This document shows, in pieces, positions 1 through 7,700 of a stretch of DNA of 36,503 nucleotides (positions are counted from its first letter, which is position 1; each line of letters begins with the position of its first letter). The DNA is from Pseudomonadota bacterium. GTDB lineage: Bacteria > Myxococcota_A > UBA796 > UBA9615. A program made the translations under genes and the position numbers. Location of the stretch: the NCBI GenBank assembly GCA_024229515.1, contig JAAESI010000231.1, positions 1-36,503 of the forward strand, given 5' to 3'. Under the pieces are notes generated by a model that did no database searches, was not told the DNA's origin, and worked only from the letters and a program-made list of their open reading frames with translations.

Positions 1-141
1 AATCGCGCAGAGCTGGACCACAAAAGCCGACATCCTGGAGGTGGCATAGCATGCCCGAGCTCGAGATTGTCAACGGTCCACTGAGTCTCTACTGGGCCCC
101 CGTCGGGGAGGCCTTCCCGACGATCAGCGCCGCGCCGGTTG
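1..141. repeat. Terminal direct repeat, copy 1 (circular-contig overlap)
   Basis: Bases 1-141 are identical to 36363-36503. Joining the ends keeps the 35986-36411 and 51-617 genes intact and adjacent (stop TAG, one base, then ATG), so the repeat marks closure of a circular assembly. A length of exactly 141 equals a common maximum assembler k-mer, which suggests an assembly overlap and not a biological terminal redundancy. The physical ends of the virion DNA are not shown by this sequence. Confidence 0.95.
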
Positions 142-617
142 GCAACTGGCTGCTGATCGGCACGTCGGGGCCGCACAACTACACCGAGGACGGCGTCTCG
201 GTCTCCTTGGAGAAGAGCGTCGAATTCTTCCGCGCCCTGGCCTCCGGCTATCCGCGGAAGAGCTTCATCTCCGAGGCCGACGTCATTGTGACGGTCCAAG
301 TGGCCGACCTTTCGCTCTCTCAGATCCGGCTATCCCTCAACAACAACACGGTGACGGTGGGCGCCGGCGTCGACGAGATCGAGCTCGACGTGGGACTCGA
401 TCCCACCGAGATGGCGCTCCTCGTCCGGGGTGTCGGGAAGAGCCCACAATTCGCCGGCGGCAACCTTCAGTGGGAGATCCCCCGCTGTGTCGAGGCCGCC
501 TCCCCGGAGCTGAGCCACGTCAAGGGGGAGCCGGCCGTGGCCGAGCTCACCTTCCAGCTGATCTTCAACGAGGGCGAAGCCAACCCAGCCGGGCGGCTCC
601 TTGTCCAGACCAGCTAG
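51..617 (+). CDS. Major tail protein (tail tube subunit)
   Basis: A 188-residue protein that should polymerise into the tail tube through which DNA passes. The assignment rests on position (directly after the tail terminator on the circle and before the frameshifted chaperones and tape measure), on length, and on a beta-rich, Val/Leu-alternating sequence in the style of phage_tail_2/TP901-type tube proteins. Residues about 45-65 (VSVSLEKSVEFFRALASGYP) and the C-terminal AELTFQLIFNEG look like typical tube strands. The ATG follows GGAGGTGGCATAGC, a good ribosome site that overlaps the upstream stop. No Ig-like C-terminal domain is present. The functional call is family-level inference; no single diagnostic motif exists for tube proteins. 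Confidence 0.8.
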   Translation: MPELEIVNGPLSLYWAPVGEAFPTISAAPVGNWLLIGTSGPHNYTEDGVSVSLEKSVEFFRALASGYPRKSFISEADVIVTVQVADLSLSQIRLSLNNNTVTVGAGVDEIELDVGLDPTEMALLVRGVGKSPQFAGGNLQWEIPRCVEAASPELSHVKGEPAVAELTFQLIFNEGEANPAGRLLVQTS

Positions 618-897
618 CGCCGCAACGCTCGAGGACCTCGAGGTGATCGACGCCCGGGTCCTCGAGCACAAGCGGGCGATCCGCTACCACCGCGCCCGCC
701 TGCAGGACGTCTCCGGCCAACGCCGGCGACTGATCCACCAACTGACCGAGCTCGGGATCGAGGTGGTCGAGCTCGACGCCGCAGGCGTAGAGAGGAATAG
801 ATCTCATGGCCGAAGCACCAGACACAGCAGCACCGGCAGCACCCCGCCATCTCGATCTGACCGTCGAGCCCACCCGGCCGACCGTCGGACTCGTTGA
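601..897 (+). CDS. Small charged coiled-coil protein between tail tube and chaperone genes
   Basis: A 98-residue reading frame from TTG 601, overlapping the tail tube stop; GTG 643 with GAGG just upstream is an alternative start. Codons up to about 805 look truly coding (strong G/C third positions; GAG CTC and CTC GAG pairs). They give a helical, Arg/Glu/Leu-rich segment with VLEHKRAIRYHRARL and IHQLTELGIEVVELD. The last 30 residues overlap the chaperone start in another frame and look compositionally random. The slot between tube and chaperone often holds small tail proteins, but I do not recognise this one. The real product may use a different end, or the region may have been eroded by the chaperone start. 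Confidence 0.45.
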   Translation: MSRPASAATLEDLEVIDARVLEHKRAIRYHRARLQDVSGQRRRLIHQLTELGIEVVELDAAGVERNRSHGRSTRHSSTGSTPPSRSDRRAHPADRRTR

Positions 898-1246
898 CCC
901 GAAGGGTGGGCCCCCCGTTATCTTCGAGATGACGCTGGCGGAGGAGATGACCTTCCAGGAATTCGCCGACCAGCAGGTCCTCGGGAAGCGGATCGAGGAG
1001 CTCGCCGACGACGTCCTGGCCGAGGGCAACCTCGAGGAGATGCAGCAGCGGATCCAGACCTGGGTCCAGCTCCTCCTGATCGACTGCCCGGAACACGTCG
1101 CGGCCGCGGTCAACCCGGGGCGCTTCATGCAACTGGCGTCTTTTTTTCGGGAGCTCGCCGGCACCGGCGCAACGGTGAGCGAGAATTCTTCGAGCTCTGC
1201 GCCTGGCTCCAACGATTCTACCGAGGAGGACCAGCCGGCGGCCTGA
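806..1246 (+). CDS. Tail assembly chaperone, short (zero-frame) product
   Basis: A 146-residue acidic protein in the position of lambda gpG-type chaperones: between tail tube and tape measure. These proteins coat the tape measure protein during tail assembly and are absent from the virion. The N-terminal half is Pro/Ala-rich then beta-like (HLDLTVEPTRPTVGLVDPKGG). The centre is helical and acidic, including EEMTFQEFADQQVLGKRIEEL and MQQRIQTWVQLLLIDCPEHV. The C-terminal 30 residues after the slippery site are Ser/Asn/Glu-rich and look disordered, as expected of the non-shifted product. GTAGAGAGG lies about 10 bases before the ATG. Confidence 0.82.
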   Translation: MAEAPDTAAPAAPRHLDLTVEPTRPTVGLVDPKGGPPVIFEMTLAEEMTFQEFADQQVLGKRIEELADDVLAEGNLEEMQQRIQTWVQLLLIDCPEHVAAAVNPGRFMQLASFFRELAGTGATVSENSSSSAPGSNDSTEEDQPAA

Positions 1247-1587
1247 GCTGGTGGGAGGCGCCCATGGGCGTGGTGAATGAGGCCGCGGAGCTCGGCTGGA
1301 AAATGCAGGCGCAGGAGCGGCTCATGGCGGTGGCCGACATGCAGGCCGGAAACGGCCTCATGAAGAAGCGATCCCAGCGGGCCCATATCCGGGGCCTGAA
1401 GCGCCAGGCCTTGGGCCCTCGCCGTCGCACCTCCGAGCCGGGGCTCACGCGTAGCGACGCGGAGGCGGAGCCCCAGGTGGCCCTCGAGGCCCAGGCCTTC
1501 GGGATCCAGGTGGTAGAGGTCCCCCCAGACACCCAGACCGAGCTCGCCGGCCAGGCGGAGCTCGAGGACCAGGCGGCCCATGGCTGA
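806..1587 (+). CDS. Tail assembly chaperone, -1 frameshift fusion (gpGT type)
   Basis: Translation of 806-1147 in frame, slipping back one base at 1147 and continuing to the stop at 1585-1587, gives a 260-residue protein. The -1 frame is open from the slippery site through the segment before ATG 1264 (39 codons, no stop) and encodes sensible protein there: EFFELCAWLQRFYR and GGLSWWEAP. It then enters VNEAAELGWKMQAQERL. The downstream half is basic and would contact the tape measure protein, as in lambda gpG-T. The ATG at 1264 is therefore probably an internal Met. The end overlaps the tape measure start by 8 bases. The frameshift is inferred from sequence and strongly supported by family precedent. 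Confidence 0.85.
1141..1147 (+). promoter_or_regulatory. Programmed -1 ribosomal frameshift site (T TTT TTT)
   Basis: Seven consecutive T residues are read in zero frame as TCT TTT TTT CGG, so the run fits the X XXY YYZ slippery heptamer with T TTT TTT exactly in register. A GC-rich stem can form downstream: 1156-1160 CGCCG with 1165-1169 CGGCG, loop GCAC, starting 9 bases after the heptamer, a normal distance for a stimulatory stem-loop. The -1 frame continues into the second half of the chaperone. T runs of this length are very rare in this G+C-rich genome, which argues for selection. Confidence 0.88.
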
Positions 1588-4500
1588 ATCTCTCGGCGAA
1601 GCCACTCTCGACCTCACCACCGACGCCACCGACCTGGACCGCGGGATCGACCAGGCGGAGAAGAAGGCCGTCGGGCTGGACAAGACCTTCCAGCGGGTCG
1701 GGAAGAACCTCTCGAGCTTCGGCGACAAAATGAGCACCCGGGTGACCCTCCCGCTCGTGGCCGCCGGGGCCGCGGCCTTCAAGCTGGCCGCCGACGCCGA
1801 GGAGGCCGGGAACAAATTCGACGTGGTCATGGGGGGCTCGGCCGACCGGGTCCGGGAGCGCCTCGAGGCTCTGACCGACTTCGTCCCCTTGACGATCGGG
1901 GAATTCGAAGGGCTGGCCGCCGGCGTCCAGGACCTCCTCGTCCCCATGGGCCTGGCTCGAGACGCCGGCGCCGAAATGTCCGCCACCTTCGTGGAGATCG
2001 CCGGCGACGTGGCGGCCTTCAATGACGTCTCCCCGGCCCAGGTCCTCGACGATATCCGGAGCGGCCTGGTCGGGAGCTCGGAGCCGCTCTTCAAGTATGG
2101 CGTGGACACCAGGGTGGCCGCCCTCGAGGCGGTGGCCCTCAAGAATGGATTGATCGAGCAGGGGGAGGCGCTCGACGACACCGCTCGGGCCCAGGCCGTC
2201 CTCCTGCAGATCCAGGCCCAGACGACCGACGCCACCGGCACGGCCGCTAGAGAGGCGGAGTCCGCGGCCGCCCAGACCCGCCTGCTGGCTCGAGATATCC
2301 GGCAGCTCGGCGAGGAGATCGGGGCGGTCCTGCTTCCGATTATCACGCCCATGGTCCAGGGCCTCCGGGACATGGTGAATTGGTTCCGGGAGCTCAACCC
2401 GACCACCCAGGAGTGGGTCGTCAAGATCGGGCTGGCCGTGGCAGCGATCGGTCCCCTGCTCTCGATCACCGGCCGGCTGCTCACCGTCGGCGGGAAGATC
2501 GCCGGCATGCTCACGGCCCGGACGGCCGCCACCGTCGCCAACACCGCCGCGACGACCGCCAACACCGCGGCCAACACCGCCAACGCCACGAGCCTGGCCG
2601 GCGGGAAGGGCATGGTCTCGGCGCTCGGGAAGGCCACCGCGGCCCTCGGCGCCTTCTGGGTCGGGTGGGAGGCCGGCTCCTTCCTGAATGACCAGCTCGA
2701 GGAGCAGGGCTGGACCCTGGCCAACCTGCTGGACTCGGTCGGCTTCTACGGGGAGTCGATCCAGGAGATCACGGCCGACGTCAACGAGGCGGCCAAGGCT
2801 ACGGGCGAATACCGGACCGCGGCCCAGATCCAGGCCGACGTCGCGGCCAAGCAGGCCGAGGCCAACACGGCCGTGGCTGCAGCGATCGTCCAGGTCGACA
2901 CCGCCACGACCGACGCGGTGGATCCGGCGGTGAGATATGCCGAGGCCATGGCGAGCCTGGGGATCGCCACCGAGAAGGACATAGCGACCGAGCTCGAGAA
3001 TCTGGCCCTGGCCGTCGCCGGGGGCGAGCTGCCGGCGGCCACCATGATCCCCCTCCTCGAAGAATTCAAGACGAAGTGGATCGAGCTCGGTCGTCTCTCC
3101 CCGGAGCAGGTGGCCCGGATCGACGCCATGACCGAGGCGGTCAAGCGCCAGGACGCGGCGATCGACGGGATCGTGGGCGAGATGCCGAAAGCCACCGACG
3201 CCATGAACATCTTCAAAGGCGCCGCTGGTGCGTTGCCCGGCGTCGTCGTCCCGAGCTCGGAGAGCGTGGAGCAGGCCCTCACCAACATGGCGGCCGCCGG
3301 CGAGACCAACGCCTTCGCCCTGGCCGAGATGATCGCCAAATCTGAGGACCTCACCTTCGAGCAGGGTCTAGCCCTGACCGCCTACCGCGACAACACCGAC
3401 CAAATGCAGCAAATGGCCGAGAAGCTCCGCGGGGAGTGGGGGCCGGCGATCCAGGCCAGCACCGAGAAGCAGCTCGGCCTCAACCAGGAGGTGGAGAAGG
3501 GGACCACCAGCATGGCCGGATTCCTGGGCGGGATTCTCGAGGGGATCCCGATCCTCGGGGAGTTTGGGAAGGCCTTCGACTTCGTCGGCGAGCTGATCGG
3601 GAAGGGCGTCGGCAAGATCAACGAATTTGTGCAGAAGGGGACCGGCTTCCTGCAGGAGAAGCTCGGCGGCCTCTTCGCCGAGGGCTCGAAGCTCGGCTCC
3701 TTCCTCTCCGACGGCCTGGGGAAGGCGGTCGGCTTCGCGATCCCCTTTATCGGCCCGCTGATCGCCCCCTTCGTCGGCAAGCTGGCCGGCCTGGTCGGGA
3801 AGGGGATCAAGAAGATAGGCGGCTTTTTTAAGGGCCTCTTCGGCGGGGTGTCCGGCGCCGAGAAGGAGGGCCGGGCCGCTGCTGGCGCCTTCCGAGACGC
3901 CACGATCGCGGCCATGAAGGACACGAAGACCCTCGAGGTGATAAACCAGCAATGGTCCGACGCGGCCAATCGGCAGAACGCCACCTTCCTGGCGAAGATC
4001 CAGCAGGACCTCATCGCCATGGGCCACTCCGCCGAGCAGGCCGGAGCCATGGCCCGCTCCTTCGGGACGCAGTTGTGGGAAGCCGAGAAGCAAGGCGGCG
4101 CCGCGGTCCAGTCGGTGATCGACCAGATCGCGGAGGCCTCGAAGACGTCGGTCAAGGCGACCGAGGAGGTGGCCGCGGCTTCGACCGAGGCGCTCGAGCA
4201 GACCGCCGCGGCGGGGACGAGCGCCGTCGCCCAGGTGGCCGCCGAGAGCGCCGCGGCCGTCGTCGAGACGGCCACGACCGCCTCGACCGCGGTCGAGATA
4301 GTGGCCACCGAGACGTCCAACACCGTGGAGAAGAAGGTCGCCGAGACGGCCGCCACGGTCTCGACCGGCTTCAAGGACATGGAGGGGACCGCCTCGAGCA
4401 CGCTCGAGCGGATCGAGCGCCGCTTCGCCGACGCGGATCTGACCCTGGGGATCGACTTCGATCTCGAAGACTTCCCCGGTGGGAAGGGCGGCGACGGTGG

Positions 4501-4717
4501 TAAGGAGCGGATCCCGGCCTTCGCCCGCGGTGGCGTGGTGTCCGGCCCCAAGGGCCAGGCCCAGCTCGCCGTCGTCCATGGCGGTGAGCGGATCAGCCCG
4601 CCAGGTGAGGGCGGGGGCGGGACGATCGTGGTCCCCGTCAACCTGGACGGCCGCGAGGTCACCAAGGTGGTGGTGAGACTGACCCCCGAGATCACGCGGA
4701 AGCTGGGGCTCGCCTAA
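1580..4717 (+). CDS. Tape measure protein
   Basis: A 1045-residue protein that sets tail length and lines the tail lumen before ejection. The N-terminus (GEATLDLTTDATDLDRGIDQ, then helices and FGDKMSTRVTLPLVAAGAAA) is typical of phage tape measure proteins. Ala/Thr-rich repeats lie at about residues 310-335 (TANTAANTANAT). A Gly-rich hydrophobic region at about 650-755 alternates LGG, IGKGVGK, AIPFIGPLIAPFVG, possibly membrane-active on ejection. Ala/Thr/Val repeats follow at about 855-930, and a Gly-rich tail (GGKGGDGG) near 975 precedes a beta-like end. At the usual 0.15 nm per residue the tail would be about 155 nm. ATG 1580 overlaps the chaperone stop, and TAATG at 4715 couples the next gene. 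Confidence 0.95.
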   Translation: MAESLGEATLDLTTDATDLDRGIDQAEKKAVGLDKTFQRVGKNLSSFGDKMSTRVTLPLVAAGAAAFKLAADAEEAGNKFDVVMGGSADRVRERLEALTDFVPLTIGEFEGLAAGVQDLLVPMGLARDAGAEMSATFVEIAGDVAAFNDVSPAQVLDDIRSGLVGSSEPLFKYGVDTRVAALEAVALKNGLIEQGEALDDTARAQAVLLQIQAQTTDATGTAAREAESAAAQTRLLARDIRQLGEEIGAVLLPIITPMVQGLRDMVNWFRELNPTTQEWVVKIGLAVAAIGPLLSITGRLLTVGGKIAGMLTARTAATVANTAATTANTAANTANATSLAGGKGMVSALGKATAALGAFWVGWEAGSFLNDQLEEQGWTLANLLDSVGFYGESIQEITADVNEAAKATGEYRTAAQIQADVAAKQAEANTAVAAAIVQVDTATTDAVDPAVRYAEAMASLGIATEKDIATELENLALAVAGGELPAATMIPLLEEFKTKWIELGRLSPEQVARIDAMTEAVKRQDAAIDGIVGEMPKATDAMNIFKGAAGALPGVVVPSSESVEQALTNMAAAGETNAFALAEMIAKSEDLTFEQGLALTAYRDNTDQMQQMAEKLRGEWGPAIQASTEKQLGLNQEVEKGTTSMAGFLGGILEGIPILGEFGKAFDFVGELIGKGVGKINEFVQKGTGFLQEKLGGLFAEGSKLGSFLSDGLGKAVGFAIPFIGPLIAPFVGKLAGLVGKGIKKIGGFFKGLFGGVSGAEKEGRAAAGAFRDATIAAMKDTKTLEVINQQWSDAANRQNATFLAKIQQDLIAMGHSAEQAGAMARSFGTQLWEAEKQGGAAVQSVIDQIAEASKTSVKATEEVAAASTEALEQTAAAGTSAVAQVAAESAAAVVETATTASTAVEIVATETSNTVEKKVAETAATVSTGFKDMEGTASSTLERIERRFADADLTLGIDFDLEDFPGGKGGDGGKERIPAFARGGVVSGPKGQAQLAVVHGGERISPPGEGGGGTIVVPVNLDGREVTKVVVRLTPEITRKLGLA

Positions 4718-7700
4718 TGGCCCTGATCCAGGTCTTCGTCGACGGGGTGGATCGCTCGATCAACGTCCAGCGGGGCCAGGGCGCGGTGAGCTACGACCGC
4801 GACACGCAGGGCCAGGGTAATGGGTCCTTTATGCTGGCCGACGTCCCGAGCGGCTTCGTCCCCGACGACGGCATGGAGGTGCTCTTCAAGGAGAACGGGA
4901 CCGACGTCTTCGGCGGGATCATTCAGACCAGGCCGCGGAGATTCGCCGGCGCCGACTCGACCCAGGCGCTCACCTTCTACTCGATCGAGGTCGCCAGCTG
5001 GGAGCAGCGATTCAACAAGCGGCGGGTCTGGCGGGCGTATGTGGACGAGGCCTTCGAGGATATCGTCTCCGACATTCTGACGGACGCGGCCTTCATGGGC
5101 GGGGAGGGGATCACCGGCTCGATCCTCGCCGGCGTGAAGCATACCGTCACCTTCAACGGCGAGACCGCGGCCGAGTGTCTGGACATTCTCTGCAGCCTCG
5201 AGACCGACGGCCGGATCTGGTACGTCACCCCGGCCAAGGTCTTGACGATCGACGTCCCGACGGCCACGCCGGCGCCGGTCACGCTCGACGCTACGAATCT
5301 CGAGCTCAACCAGCCGAAGCCGGACGTCCAGCCGGACCGGGTGGGCTACGCCAACATGATCACGGTGGTGGGCGGGAATCCCGAGCTCCCGATCCTGTAC
5401 ACCGACGACGACGCGGCGGAGATCGCGGCCCGCCAGGCGATCGAGGGCGGGACCGGGATCTACCACGACACCGTCGAGGACAACGAGCTCGTGAGCGCCG
5501 GCCAGGTCCAGCAGCGGGCCGAGGGCATCCTGCTGCAGCGGAAGAAGATCCGGGAGCGATTCACCGGCATGACCAACGTCTCCGGCTTCGAGCTCGGCCA
5601 GGAGGTGACCGTCAACCTGCCGAATCTGGGGATCAGCTCGAAGGCCTTCTTCATTCAGCGGATCACGAGCTCGATCTCCCCAGGCGCCAATGAGTGGTGG
5701 CACACGATCGAGGCGATCGACGAGCCCATGGACGGCTCCTGGCAGTCCGAATACCGGCGGAAGATCTCGCCGAAGACGATCCCGATGCAGATCGAGCCGA
5801 CCCCCGGCCTGGTCCGCGTGGAGCCGGTGCCGGGCGTCCTGATCCATGACCCCCCGCCGGCGCCGGCCGACGCCTTCCAGGGCGCCCCCTCGGGGACCAT
5901 GCCCGTCACCCCGAGCTTGTGCGCGATCAGCCACGAGCAGCCCGGGGGCGGGGGCTTCCTCTACACTCTCCGGCGCGGTGGCCTCGCCAACACCGGCGGG
6001 TGTGGCGGTGGCCAGTTTCCTGGATGCCCGACGAATTGCTTCGCCAATCGCCAGTCTGTCCTCGAGGGCTACGCGATCGACGTCGACGAGAAGGTGGCCC
6101 AGACGGCGACCTTCTGCGCCTCGTGGGACGAGCTCGTGGCGAGCTCCTTCAAGACCTCCATGGTGGTCAGCCCCGACGGGACCATGCTCGCCTTTATCGA
6201 GCGGGGATCCGGTGGCGCGGACCCGGTCTTCGGGGTGGTGTCTCTCACCGGCGGAGGGCTGCTCGGCTCGGTGACGGCCACCGGCATGCAGGACAACAAC
6301 TCGGCCTTCGAGGGCGCCTGGGTCGGCGACTATGTCTACATCCCCGGCCATGAGAGCGGCGGGTCTCTCTTCGTCTTCGACGTCTCGGCGCCGGGGACCC
6401 CGGCCCTCGAGGCGGAGATCAACACCTCGGCGACCGGCTTCCTCTGGTCCTGCGTCCCGAGCTCCGACGGGACCGCTCTCTACCTGGTCGAGAATGGCGG
6501 GGGCCAGCTCTTCATCGCCCTGGATATCACCGACCCGACCGCGATCACCGAGGCCGACACCCAGGTGGTGACCGGGGGCTATTACAGTCTGGACCTCGAC
6601 GAGGACGGGACCTTCGCCGACCCCGGGCTGATCGCCTTCCGCCGGGCCGACGCTTCCAACGTCCGCTACGCTCGGCTCCCCCTGACCGACCCCCACACCT
6701 TCGGCACGCTCGACGAGCAGATCACCCCACTGTCACTGGGGGCCGACACCATGGAGGGCTGGACCTGCCTCTACCACGTCGACACCGCCATGGTCTGGCG
6801 GGCCCAAGATCCGGACACGATCAGCCTCGCCAACTCCCAGGTGGCCCACGTCTTCAACGTCGACCCCGTCAACGGGGTGACCTTCGTCGAGACCCTGACC
6901 TATGTGCACCCCGTGGGCGGCAACCTCCCCCAGGCCCGCTCCTACATCGGCCACCGGGTCGGGAGCTGGTTCGGCTCCACGGCCAACTCCCAGGTGACCT
7001 GGCTCGAGGCCAGCTTCGACGAGGTCGTCCCCTACGAGATCGAGAAGCCACTCCGGACGGCCTTCGGCGGGACCGGGATCGACGGGAAGGAATACGCGAA
7101 GGGCGACCTCCTGGCCGGCCTGGCTCAATTCCAGCTGGGGATCCGGACGATCGGGGTCGAAGGCGCCAAGCTCACGGCCCGGACCGCGGAGGACACGGGC
7201 ATGGCCTGGGAGGCCGGCCTCGGCTGGGTCCAGGTGGCGATCGACGACACCGATAGCCCCTACACCGTCCCGGACGACGTGACCGTGATCCTGGCCGACG
7301 CCTCGGCCGGCCCGATCACCGTCAACCTGCCGGCCGTGGCCGACAGCTTCGAGCGGGTCCTGATCGTCAAGAATGACGGCGACGGGACCAACCTGGTGAC
7401 GATCGACCCCAACGGGGTGGAGACGATCGACGGCGATCTGACCCGGGTCCTCGACCAGGACGAGGTCCTCGGGATCACCGGCTCGGTCAACGAGTGGGAG
7501 GTGATCCTCGGTGCCGCGGGGGGCTCCGGGACCTCCGTCCTCCGGGGCTACATTGACGGCTTCACGACCGAGTGGATCTCCACGAGCTCGGTCAAATTCT
7601 ACGCCGGCGTGGCGGCCGACTCCTTGAGTGGCAACGACGAGCTGGTGACCTGGCCCGGCTCCTCGAGCATGACGAAGCTTATCTCCGCGATATGGGCCCA

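Noticed and set aside
1264..1587. Independent gene from ATG 1264
   Set aside because: The same frame is open and protein-like back to the slippery site, and the fusion explains it better.
565..2724. Long minus-strand open frame (719 codons), and similar long minus-strand frames at 4714-6696 and 20862-22421
   Set aside because: They are antiparallel shadows of tail and early genes, with Arg/Ser/Pro-rich low-quality translations and no ribosome sites; strong third-position bias on the + strand leaves the other strand open.
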